NCBI GenBank assembly: GCA_030639395.1 | Contig: DAOWCW010000011.1 | Coordinates: 1-13,816, forward strand | From: an archaeon | GTDB taxonomy: Archaea; Nanoarchaeota; Nanoarchaeia; Pacearchaeales; GW2011-AR1 | Length of the DNA: 13,816 bases | Reading direction: 5' to 3' | In this document: positions 7,138 through 12,985 of the stretch, in pieces | Numbering within the stretch: position 1 is the first letter of the stretch | Layout: each line of letters starts with the position of its first letter | Notes under the pieces: model-generated | Seen by the model: only the letters and a program-made list of their open reading frames with translations | Told to the model about the DNA's origin: nothing | The model's database searches: none | Translations under genes and position numbers: made by a program

Positions 7138-7740
7138 ATGGTTAGGAATAACAATATAGTTTTCTGTACTAGATGTTATCATACATGGAGAACAAGGGGC
7201 AAAACACTTCCTAAGCAGTGCCCTAATCGTAAATGCCATTCTCCTTATTGGAATGCTCCTAGGAAAAAGATTCCTCGGGGCTTGGCTATAAAATATCAAG
7301 AAGCAATGTTGAAGATACATGAGCAGATAATTAAAATATCTGGAGGTGAACAGGGGGTGCGTGATGAGGGAGGGATATACTTCTCTGTTTATTCAATTCT
7401 TAATCATACTAATAAAAGGCAAGGGGATCCATTAAGTCTTGGCGCTTTTATTCTAAATGAGTTTGCTAGAAAACATCATTTTAGTGATGGGAATAAACGT
7501 TCAGCATTTGTATTTGCAAAAACTTTTATGCTAGTTAACAGGTGTCACCTTCAGGTTGAGTATGAAGATGCAGTAGATTTTATTATTAGGGTCGCAGAAT
7601 ATAAAAGTAAAATATCTTTTAATGAAATAAAAATCTGGCTTGAGGATAATTGTGAAATAATTGAGGAGAAAGATGTGGAAACATATATAAATAAAATATT
7701 CGTTAATCTATCACTTAAGGAGAATAATGATGGCAGTTAA
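7138..7740 (+). CDS. Zinc-ribbon domain fused to a Doc/Fic (death-on-curing) domain
   Basis: 200 residues. Residues 1-45 form a zinc ribbon with C10-x2-C13 and C28-x4-C33, followed by a basic SPYWNAPRKK tail, a pattern common in small archaeal nucleic-acid-binding domains. Residues about 52-140 match the Doc fold: an LxxHEQII helix, a GGEQGVRDEGGI turn, and the active motif HxFxDGNKR at 113-121 (HHFSDGNKR), then SAFVFAKTFMLVN. Doc proteins phosphorylate EF-Tu/EF1A, and other Fic proteins transfer AMP; the NKR ending favours Doc-type chemistry. The module sits between SBDS and rrp4, usually neighbours, has C>G on the coding strand unlike both flanks, and overlaps a tiny ORF at its 3' end, all pointing to an acquired toxin module. 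Start chosen from the TATA spacing. The toxin role is inferred. Confidence 0.85.
   Translation: MVRNNNIVFCTRCYHTWRTRGKTLPKQCPNRKCHSPYWNAPRKKIPRGLAIKYQEAMLKIHEQIIKISGGEQGVRDEGGIYFSVYSILNHTNKRQGDPLSLGAFILNEFARKHHFSDGNKRSAFVFAKTFMLVNRCHLQVEYEDAVDFIIRVAEYKSKISFNEIKIWLEDNCEIIEEKDVETYINKIFVNLSLKENNDGS
7717..7722 (+). promoter_or_regulatory. Shine-Dalgarno AAGGAG for the mini-gene
   Basis: AAGGAG lies within the 3' end of the Doc gene, 7 nt before ATG 7730 (4 nt before ATG 7727). In a neighbourhood of mostly leaderless or overlap-coupled genes, this motif supports real translation of the 45-residue ORF. Confidence 0.5.
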
Positions 7741-7867
7741 AGTGATAAAAAAGGTAGTTTATGAGCTTTCTAAAAATGACAAGAAGCTTTTAGAGTTAGT
7801 AATAGTGGCTGGTCAATTAGTTTTAAAAGAAGACAAGGCACTATTAAAAGAACTGGCAAAACATTAA
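7730..7867 (+). CDS. 45-residue ORF overlapping the Doc gene end; candidate antitoxin
   Basis: This small frame reads MAVKVIKKVVYELSKNDKKL and continues to ELAKH, 45 residues (46 if the tandem ATG at 7727 is used). It overlaps the Doc gene by 11 nt and is preceded by AAGGAG. The sequence is Lys- and Leu-rich with amphipathic helical character and no transmembrane segment. I recognise no family; the (S/T)xxxE(G/N) inhibitory motif of Fic antitoxins is not evident. Position and overlap suggest an antitoxin or accessory partner made in step with the toxin. Doc antitoxins (Phd) are normally encoded upstream and are larger, so this arrangement would be unusual. Confidence 0.5.
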   Translation: MAVKVIKKVVYELSKNDKKLLELVIVAGQLVLKEDKALLKELAKH

Positions 7868-7881
7868 TCTTAGTAGAAAAC

Positions 7882-7889
7882 TTTATAAA
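7882..7889 (+). promoter_or_regulatory. TATA-like box of the rrp4-rrp41-rrp42-rpoK unit
   Basis: TTTATAAA within CTTTATAAAC is the best match to an archaeal TATA box before rrp4. It would start transcription near 7912 and leave a leader of about 65 nt to ATG 7977. A weaker AATTATAC (7907-7914) would instead give a leaderless start at ATG 7938. Confidence 0.55.
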
Positions 7890-7976
7890 CCACTTTTTAC
7901 AAAAATAATTATACGAGAAAAATATGGTCATCAATGGATGACGAGAACGCATTATCGATTATCTCGAACGAAGAAT

Positions 7977-8564
7977 ATGGTTAAAGAAAAAAGACAAATT
8001 GTTGTACCAGGAGAAACAGTTGTTTCTGGGAATGAATTTTTGCCTGGCGACGGTGCCTATAGGGATGGTGCTGACGTTGTTGCTGGTCGATATGGGATTG
8101 CGGTTATTTTTGAGAAGCATGTTAGAGTTGTTCCTGTGAGTGGCGCTTATTATCCTAAGAGAGGGAATACTATTATTGGAACTATTGTTGATATTACTTT
8201 TAATGGATGGTTGATTGATTTTGGCGGAGCTCAGAATGCTTTTTTGCCTGTAGCTGAGGTTCCTATGTATGTTAATAAAAATGAGATGGCTGAGTTTTTG
8301 AATTTTGGCGAGTCTGTTATTGTTAAGGTTTGGGATGTTAAGTCTAGGGGAGTTGATGTTTCAATGAAGATGAGAGGGTATGGTAAGGTTGAAGGTGGTA
8401 TGATTATTTCTATTGGGTCTAATCAGGTTCCTAGAGTTATTGGACGAGAGGGAAGCATGGTTAAGATGATTAAGGATGCGACTGGTTGCGATGTGACTGT
8501 TGGGCAGAATGGAAAAATTTGGATTAGTGGAAAAGATACTGATAAAGAAGTCATAGCTGGATAA
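7977..8564 (+). CDS. rrp4: Exosome RNA-binding cap subunit Rrp4, cut by an in-frame TAA in the KH domain
   Basis: 195 residues from ATG 7977. The N-terminal domain has QIVVPGETV (7-15) and GDGAYRDG; the S1 domain follows (about 60-130, GTIVDITFNGWLIDFG and AFLPVAEV); then the KH domain with GREG at 156-159. Rrp4 caps the Rrp41-Rrp42 ring and guides RNA into it. ATG 7977 fits known N-termini; ATG 7938 would add 13 basic residues. The frame stops at TAA 8562-8564, but the same frame continues 42 sense codons to TAA 8691-8693, which overlaps the rrp41 ATG. Full length would be 238 residues, the family norm. The product as read lacks the last KH helix and tail. Either a sequencing or assembly error, or a recent nonsense mutation; sequence alone cannot decide. 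Confidence 0.9.
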   Translation: MVKEKRQIVVPGETVVSGNEFLPGDGAYRDGADVVAGRYGIAVIFEKHVRVVPVSGAYYPKRGNTIIGTIVDITFNGWLIDFGGAQNAFLPVAEVPMYVNKNEMAEFLNFGESVIVKVWDVKSRGVDVSMKMRGYGKVEGGMIISIGSNQVPRVIGREGSMVKMIKDATGCDVTVGQNGKIWISGKDTDKEVIAG

Positions 8565-8693
8565 ATTGTTGAGTTTATTGGAGAGAATGTGATTAGTGTT
8601 GGTTTGACTGAGAAGGTTGAAAAGATGATTAAGAAAATGGGTTTGGATGGCAGAGATGTTGAAGTTATTGCGGAGGACACAGATAAAGAATAA
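8565..8693 (+). pseudogene. rrp4: Stranded 3' end of rrp4 (in frame after the internal stop)
   Basis: Forty-two codons in the rrp4 frame with no further stop, reading IVEFIGENVISVGLTEKVEK and on to EDTDKE. The SVGLTEKVEKMI part corresponds to the conserved SGLT(D/E)-type helix at the end of the Rrp4 KH domain. The final TAA shares a base with the rrp41 start (TAATG), the same coupling seen at 506-508, so this was the true rrp4 terminus. There is no good start codon or ribosome site for separate translation. Confidence 0.8.
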
Positions 8694-9415
8694 TGGCAGC
8701 GAAAGGAATTTATACAAAACGAGAAGACGGAAGAACGTTTACAGATGTTCGTCCTATGAAAGCTAAAGTTGGAATTGTCCCAAGCGCGGATGGCTCTGCT
8801 AGCTTTGAAACTGGTAAGACTAAAGCTATTGCTGTTGTTCGGGGACCACGAACTTTGCACCCTCAACATATGCAGAATGCACAAACTGGTATTTTGAGAG
8901 TTTCTTATGGTATGATGCCGTTTTCTGTTGAGGATAGGATTCGACCTGGACCGAATAGAAGAAGTGAAGAGATTGGCAAGGTTACTGAATGGGCATTGAG
9001 TTCTGTTGTTGATTTGAGTGGTTTTCCAAATACTGTAGTTGATGTTTTTATTCAGATTCCACAGGCTGATGCTGGTACTCGAGTTGCTGGTATTAATGCT
9101 GCCGCTTTGGCTTTGGCTCATGCTGGAATTCCTATGAAGGAAATGGTTTCGGCTATTGGTGTTGGTAAGATTGATAAGACTCTTGTTGTTGACTTAGATA
9201 AGTTTGAAGATTCTATTTTTCATGATGGTGAAGGCTCTACTGATATTCCTATTGTTTTGACTTCGAGAACTAAGGAGATTGCTCTTCTGCAGCTTGATGG
9301 TAAAATTTCTGTTGATGAGTTTAAGGAAGTTATTGAGATGGGAAAGAAGGCTTGTGATGATATTTTGAAAGTTCAAATGGATGCGTTGAAGAATGCTGGA
9401 GGAAAAGATGAGTAA
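8693..9415 (+). CDS. rrp41: Exosome catalytic subunit Rrp41 (RNase PH fold)
   Basis: 240 residues, normal length. RNase PH-type motifs: REDGRTFTDVRP (10-21), VRGPRTLHPQH (49-59), the RNA/phosphate-binding RR pair at 89-90 in GPNRRSEE, IPQADAGTRVAGINAA (122-136). The aspartate pair D178 and D184 (HDGEGSTDIP) matches the catalytic pair of archaeal Rrp41 in residue spacing (i, i+6). It phosphorolyses RNA 3' to 5', and can tail RNA with nucleoside diphosphates, inside the hexameric ring with Rrp42. ATG at 8693 overlaps the original rrp4 stop, and the gene end overlaps rrp42 by 8 nt, so the three subunits are made in step. If the rrp4 stop is real, ribosomes would end about 130 nt before this start, which could lower Rrp41 output. 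Confidence 0.96.
   Translation: MAAKGIYTKREDGRTFTDVRPMKAKVGIVPSADGSASFETGKTKAIAVVRGPRTLHPQHMQNAQTGILRVSYGMMPFSVEDRIRPGPNRRSEEIGKVTEWALSSVVDLSGFPNTVVDVFIQIPQADAGTRVAGINAAALALAHAGIPMKEMVSAIGVGKIDKTLVVDLDKFEDSIFHDGEGSTDIPIVLTSRTKEIALLQLDGKISVDEFKEVIEMGKKACDDILKVQMDALKNAGGKDE
9398..9402 (+). promoter_or_regulatory. Shine-Dalgarno GGAGG that decides the rrp42 start
   Basis: GGAGG lies 5 nt before ATG 9408, inside the rrp41 3' end. It selects ATG 9408 over ATG 9393, which begins before the motif. Confidence 0.6.
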
Positions 9416-10229
9416 ATTTATTATGCCTAATTTACAGAAGGAAAAGATTGAGTCTTATTTAAATGAAGGAAAGAGGCTTGATGGTCGAAAGACTGATGAA
9501 TATAGAGAACTTGTTGTTGAAAATGGTATTAGTAAGAATTCGTCAAGTGCTGTTCGTGTTAAATTTGGAAAGACTGAGGTTTTGGCTGGTGTTCATTTGG
9601 CTTTGGCTGTTCCTTATCCTGATAGTCCTGATAGTGGAACTTTTATGACTAGTGCTGAGTTGCATCCTATGGCTTCGCAACAGTTTGATATTGGTAGGCC
9701 TGGAATTAATTCTGTTGAGCTTGCTCGAGTTATTGACCGAGGAATTAGAGAATCTGGTTTTATTGATATGAAGGCTTTGTGTATCAGGGAAGGTGAAAAG
9801 GTTTATCAGGTTTTTGTTGATATTTTTGCAATTAATGATGATGGAAACTTGTTGGACGTTGCTGGATTAGCTGCTTTGATTGCTCTTGGAAGGGCTCGAA
9901 TGCCTATCTATAATGAGGAAGAGGATAAGATTGATGGCTATAGTGAGAGTGAAGGAATTCCTTTGAATAAAGAAGTTTTGTCTTTTAGTATGACTTTCCA
10001 TAAAATTGGGAAGGCTATTGTTGCGGATGTTGGACATGACGAAGAAGCTATTTCGAAGTTTAGGCTAACTGTTGCTATGGGAGATAATGATGGGAAAGCT
10101 AGGATTACGGCTATGCAAAAAGGTTTGGCTGGGACTATTTCAGATAGTGATATAGAAAATATTTTAAAGCTTGCTGAATCTAAATGGGTAGATATGTTTC
10201 CTAAGATTAAGGAACATGTTTTTGGATAA
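9408..10229 (+). CDS. rrp42: Exosome ring subunit Rrp42 (non-catalytic RNase PH fold)
   Basis: 273 residues from ATG 9408 (ATG 9393 would add five). The archaeal Rrp42 signature is clear: GKRLDGRKTDEYRELVVE (21-38), VRVKFGKTEVLAGVHL, ELHPMASQQFDIGRPG, ELARVIDRGIRESGFIDM, CIREGEKVYQVFVDIFAINDDGN, and DVAGLAALIALGRARMP. It alternates with Rrp41 in the hexameric ring; it lacks the catalytic Asp pair but completes the RNA channel and active site interface. Start overlaps rrp41 (8 nt) and the stop is one base before the rpoK ATG, so it is embedded in a coupled transcript. Confidence 0.96.
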   Translation: MSKFIMPNLQKEKIESYLNEGKRLDGRKTDEYRELVVENGISKNSSSAVRVKFGKTEVLAGVHLALAVPYPDSPDSGTFMTSAELHPMASQQFDIGRPGINSVELARVIDRGIRESGFIDMKALCIREGEKVYQVFVDIFAINDDGNLLDVAGLAALIALGRARMPIYNEEEDKIDGYSESEGIPLNKEVLSFSMTFHKIGKAIVADVGHDEEAISKFRLTVAMGDNDGKARITAMQKGLAGTISDSDIENILKLAESKWVDMFPKIKEHVFG

Positions 10230-10230
10230 G

Positions 10231-10614
10231 ATGGCAGTACAGGAATTTTCTAAGTATGAAAGAGCCAGAATTATTGGAGCGAGAGGTTTGCAAATTTCTA
10301 TGGATGCTCCTTTATTGGTTGATGTTGATGAAAGTGAACTTGATGCTATGAATTTTGATCCGTTGAAGATTGCTGAAAAAGAATTAGATAGTGGAATTTT
10401 GCCTATTTCTGTTAGTAAGCCTATGCCGAGGAGGAATGAGGAAGCGATTGAGAATATCAAGGTTGATGAGGAAGTTCCTTCGGATGAGGAGAAGATTGCT
10501 AAAGAGAATGAGATTGTTGCTGAAATTGTTGCGGATGGAAGTATGAATGCTGATGATTCTGGTGACGAGAGTAATGAGAACAATGCTGATTCTGCTGAAG
10601 CTGAGTTGGAATGA
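10231..10614 (+). CDS. rpoK: RNA polymerase subunit Rpo6 (RpoK/Rpb6/omega) with a long acidic C-terminal tail
   Basis: 127 residues from ATG 10231 (ATG 10216 would overlap rrp42 and add five). Residues 5-66 are the Rpb6/omega core: FSKYERARIIGARGLQISMDAP (with the KYERARIIGARALQ-like signature), then DPLKIAEKELDSGILPISV. This subunit clamps and stabilises the largest subunit during RNA polymerase assembly. Residues 68-127 form an extension with 22 Asp/Glu and only a few basic residues, likely disordered; typical archaeal Rpo6 is about 55-95 residues and ends soon after the core. It follows rrp42 by one base and precedes enolase; rpoK-eno adjacency is known from other archaeal genomes in the rpoN-rpoK-eno-rps2 group. 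A T-rich tract lies downstream. Confidence 0.88.
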   Translation: MAVQEFSKYERARIIGARGLQISMDAPLLVDVDESELDAMNFDPLKIAEKELDSGILPISVSKPMPRRNEEAIENIKVDEEVPSDEEKIAKENEIVAEIVADGSMNADDSGDESNENNADSAEAELE

Positions 10615-10658
10615 AAGTGATATTTCACAGGCATTAGATTTTTGAATATGCAACTGAA

Positions 10659-10672
10659 TTTTTAATTTTTTT
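10659..10672 (+). terminator. T-tract terminator candidate after rpoK
   Basis: TTTTTAATTTTTTT lies 45 nt after the rpoK stop and just before the enolase promoter, as expected for oligo-T archaeal termination of the exosome-rpoK transcript. No hairpin precedes it. Confidence 0.45.
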
Positions 10673-10680
10673 GGGTAAAG

Positions 10681-10688
10681 TTTATAAT
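10681..10688 (+). promoter_or_regulatory. TATA-like box of the enolase gene
   Basis: TTTATAAT is centred 25-26 nt before the ATG at 10710, indicating a leaderless enolase mRNA independent of the exosome unit. Confidence 0.6.
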
Positions 10689-10709
10689 ATCTTTTTTGCT
10701 TTATAGATT

Positions 10710-11978
10710 ATGTTTGTTAAAAGTGTGGTGCCGCGGTTCGTGAAGAATTCGCGTGGGGAGCGGAGTATTGAGATTGAACTTAAGAGTTATGAGGGTACCT
10801 TTAGATGTTCGGCGCCGTCGGGAAAGTCTATGGGAAAAAGTGAGATTGCGTGTTGGAATTCTAAGGGTATTGGCAAGAGTATGAATATGTTGAAAGTTTT
10901 TTGTGGAAAGTTGGTGCATAGAAATTTTATTGTGAAGAAGATTGATGATTTGAAGGGATTGAACGAATTGATGATTAGATTTGAGAATAGATTTGGAAAG
11001 TTTGGCGGGAATGTTTGGTATGCTCTTGAGGGTGTTTTTTTGAGGGCGGCTGCGAAGGATTGTGGGAAAGAGCTTTGGGAATTTATTAATGATGATGTGA
11101 ATCGTGGACTGAAGCCGAAAATGCCGATGCCGGTTGGGAATTGTATTGGGGGTGGTTTGCATTCGAAGATGATTGACGGGAAAAGGCCTGACTTTCAGGA
11201 ATTCTTGTTGATTGGGAACGAGAAAAGATTTGGTCGAGCTGTGACTAAGAATCTGAGAGCATACGAGTACGCGAAGAAACTACTTGCTTCTTCTCGTGGT
11301 GGTCGGTGGTCGGTGGTCGGTAGTCGGTTGTTTCGGGAGTGGAGGAGGCTTCGGAATGATGAGGGAGCTTGGATGACTGGAAGAAATAACGAAGAGGTTT
11401 TAGAGATTTTGAAGAGAGTTGCTAAGAGGTATGATTTGAAGATTGGATTAGATGTTGCGTCTTCTAGTTTTTATGAGAACGGTTATTATAAATATAAAAA
11501 TAAGGAATTAATTCGGGATAAAGTTGATGAGGCTGATTATATAATTAAGTTGATTCGGAAATTTGGGATTTTTTATGTTGAGGATGGGATGAATGAGGAA
11601 GATTTTTCAGGTTTTAAATCATTGACTGAGGGAGTGAAGAAAATTAGAAGAAAGTGTTTGATTGTTGGGGATGATTTGACGACGACGCATTTGAAGAGGG
11701 TGCAGCGTGCGGTTCGTAGTGGGGTTATTAATTCTATGATTATTAAGCCGAATCAAGTTGGGTCGATTTTGGAGGTGAAAAAGGTTGTTGAATATTGCAA
11801 GAAGAATAATATTGTGATGATTTTTTCGCATCGAAGTGGAGAAACCATGGATGATATTTTGGCGGATTATTGTGTTGGGTTTGGAGGACAGTTTTTGAAG
11901 GCTGGGATTTTTGGAAAGGAGAGGCTTATTAAGTTGAAGCGGGTTATGGATATTGAGCGAAGTTTGGCTTCGCGGTGA
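10710..11978 (+). CDS. eno: Enolase (phosphopyruvate hydratase), divergent
   Basis: 422 residues, normal length, catalysing 2-phosphoglycerate to phosphoenolpyruvate in glycolysis/gluconeogenesis. By motif comparison with yeast enolase the key residues are kept: loop Ser40 in APSGKS, H151 (GGGLH), E164 (DFQEF), E219-type DEG motif (E218), D248 (GLDVAS), E291 (VEDG), Asp of VGDDL (321/322), K346 (IIKPNQ), SHRSGET (373-379) and K397 (FLKAG). Yet neighbouring positions differ: DVAASEFY is DVASSSFY, IEDP is VEDG, and GDEGGFAP is NDEGAWMTG. An extra segment (about 195-215) precedes the DEG motif and is partly encoded by four heptamer repeats. It may be a functional but fast-evolving enolase, or a family member with shifted specificity. 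The downstream gene is convergent; a tandem T/G-rich repeat lies right after its stop. Confidence 0.88.
   Translation: MFVKSVVPRFVKNSRGERSIEIELKSYEGTFRCSAPSGKSMGKSEIACWNSKGIGKSMNMLKVFCGKLVHRNFIVKKIDDLKGLNELMIRFENRFGKFGGNVWYALEGVFLRAAAKDCGKELWEFINDDVNRGLKPKMPMPVGNCIGGGLHSKMIDGKRPDFQEFLLIGNEKRFGRAVTKNLRAYEYAKKLLASSRGGRWSVVGSRLFREWRRLRNDEGAWMTGRNNEEVLEILKRVAKRYDLKIGLDVASSSFYENGYYKYKNKELIRDKVDEADYIIKLIRKFGIFYVEDGMNEEDFSGFKSLTEGVKKIRRKCLIVGDDLTTTHLKRVQRAVRSGVINSMIIKPNQVGSILEVKKVVEYCKKNNIVMIFSHRSGETMDDILADYCVGFGGQFLKAGIFGKERLIKLKRVMDIERSLASR
11301..11328 (+). repeat. Four tandem heptamers inside enolase
   Basis: GGTCGGT occurs three times in a row (11301-11307, 11308-11314, 11315-11321) and then as AGTCGGT (11322-11328). 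It encodes residues 198-206 of enolase. Because the unit is 7 bp, any gain or loss of one copy would shift the reading frame before the catalytic DEG motif. Confidence 0.85.
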
Positions 11979-12004
11979 TTGGTTTTTGGTATTTGGTTTT
12001 TGGT
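11978..12004 (+). terminator. Tandem T/G-rich repeat after enolase, likely terminator
   Basis: Two near-identical units, ATTGGTTTTTGGT (11978-11990) and ATTTGGTTTTTGGT (11991-12004), begin at the last base of the enolase stop. The T-runs make this the likely transcription end. The remainder of the 102-bp gap to the convergent gene shows nothing else I can name. Confidence 0.4.
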
Positions 12005-12080
12005 AGAATATTGCGCTCTGTTTTCGCGCGATCTAGAAAATGGTAATTTTTGACGATTTTATAAATTTGAAATTTGAGAT

Positions 12081-12455
12081 TCATTTAACCTTCCCAGTTA
12101 AAATAAAATGATTCAGAGCATCTAAATCAAACATATCTTTTCTTAAAACTTCTTCGCTGACATCCATGTAGAAATTAAAACCCAATTTGAAGATATTCTC
12201 GCCTATTATTATTCTTTTATTTTCAACCTCACTTTTATATGTTTGATCAGGGAATGCAAACTCTGTCTTTAGAAAGTTTTTACTTTCTAAATACTTATCT
12301 ATACCTGATTGACTACCTCTAATCCTATCTTCTACCTTGGCTTTATCTCTAGGGGCAACTTCTTGTCCAAAATTAAATTTTGCTTCCAAGCAAGATTTAA
12401 TTTTTTTCTTATCTTCAGAATTTATTTCTGTTATTTTATATTTTGCTGTATACAT
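12081..12455 (-). CDS. Hypothetical soluble protein, unrecognised
   Basis: 124 residues, no family recognised. It is highly charged (Lys/Glu/Asp) with no signal or membrane segment and two cysteine-poor halves: MYTAKYKITEIN...KKKIKSCLEAKF at the N-terminus, and a C-terminal part with RIIIGENIFKLGFNFYMD and DALNHFILTGKVK. The pattern is that of a small alpha/beta cytosolic protein. It follows the next minus-strand gene by 27 nt, so they may share a transcript; a weak AT-rich box (12472-12479) lies only 20 nt before its ATG. It is convergent with enolase. Base composition differs from the G/T-rich genes before it (plus strand C>G here), which suggests a separate origin. Confidence 0.65.
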   Translation of the reverse strand: MYTAKYKITEINSEDKKKIKSCLEAKFNFGQEVAPRDKAKVEDRIRGSQSGIDKYLESKNFLKTEFAFPDQTYKSEVENKRIIIGENIFKLGFNFYMDVSEEVLRKDMFDLDALNHFILTGKVK

Positions 12456-12482
12456 TTTATTAATTCTTAAATTTTATATTTT

Positions 12483-12929
12483 TCATTTTTTCATGCCATC
12501 TAATTTATTCACATAACTCACATGATCCCTTTTTACAAAATGATTAAATTGGGGCTCAAACAGAGTTCCCTTTAATTTATTTCTAACTTCATTATACGCT
12601 GGAGTCCATTGCATGATATCTTTTGGTTTGTGGGTTTTGTATTGACCTCCGCTTCCATGAATTGCGACTTCATCCAACGTCCCATCAAAACCCCAATCAT
12701 AAAACAAAATCTCTCTTGAGCTTTCTTTGTCGTATGCTTTCAAGAGGATTCCTTTTTGACCTTGCGTAACCGCTTGCACTCTTTCTAATTGCTTTCCTAA
12801 TCTAGGGGTTATATCTAAAATTGTGGGCCTTGGTGATCTAGCAGTTAATACGCCTATCAGGGCTATCGCTGCAATAGTTACCCCCGCTACTGCAATATTT
12901 TCTAGGCTTTTTCCTTTTCTGTTTTCCAT
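12483..12929 (-). CDS. Hypothetical membrane-anchored protein with an EF-hand-like loop
   Basis: 148 residues, family not recognised. A basic N-terminus (MENRKGKSLEN) precedes one hydrophobic segment (about 12-29, IAVAGVTIAAIALIGVL), so the rest is probably outside the membrane. Residues 78-88 (DWGFDGTLDEV) have Asp spacing like the Ca-binding loops (DxDxDGxxDE) found in dockerin or thrombospondin-type repeats of archaeal surface proteins, though the third position is Gly. The C-terminal part contains QFNHFVKRDHVSYVNKL. Its start ATG is about 27 nt from a TATA box shared with the divergent regulator at 12986, which may control it. Confidence 0.65.
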   Translation of the reverse strand: MENRKGKSLENIAVAGVTIAAIALIGVLTARSPRPTILDITPRLGKQLERVQAVTQGQKGILLKAYDKESSREILFYDWGFDGTLDEVAIHGSGGQYKTHKPKDIMQWTPAYNEVRNKLKGTLFEPQFNHFVKRDHVSYVNKLDGMKK

Positions 12930-12950
12930 AAATCTCCATAAAAATAGAAA

Positions 12951-12962
12951 CTTTTAAATATT
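12951..12962. promoter_or_regulatory. Bidirectional TATA box between the membrane protein and TrmB-like genes
   Basis: CTTTTAAATATT contains TTTAAATA on the plus strand and TATTTAAAAG on the minus strand. Its centre (about 12956) is 27 nt from the minus-strand ATG (12929) and 30 nt from the plus-strand ATG (12986), so one symmetric element could serve two leaderless genes. Confidence 0.5.
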
Positions 12963-12985
12963 GGTTGTCATATCTTATGACTACT

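Noticed and set aside
8562..8564. Recoded codon (pyrrolysine or selenocysteine) in rrp4
   Set aside because: The stop is TAA, not TAG or TGA, and no recoding element is visible; a sequencing error or nonsense mutation is more likely.
8423..9121. Minus-strand open frame opposite rrp4/rrp41 (232 codons)
   Set aside because: Ser/Thr/Asn-rich shadow translation with no motifs, covering conserved exosome genes and the rrp4 stop region by chance.
10615..10709. C/D box small RNA between rpoK and eno
   Set aside because: A GTGATAT and a CTGA are present, but box C does not fit RUGAUGA and no C'/D' pair is seen.
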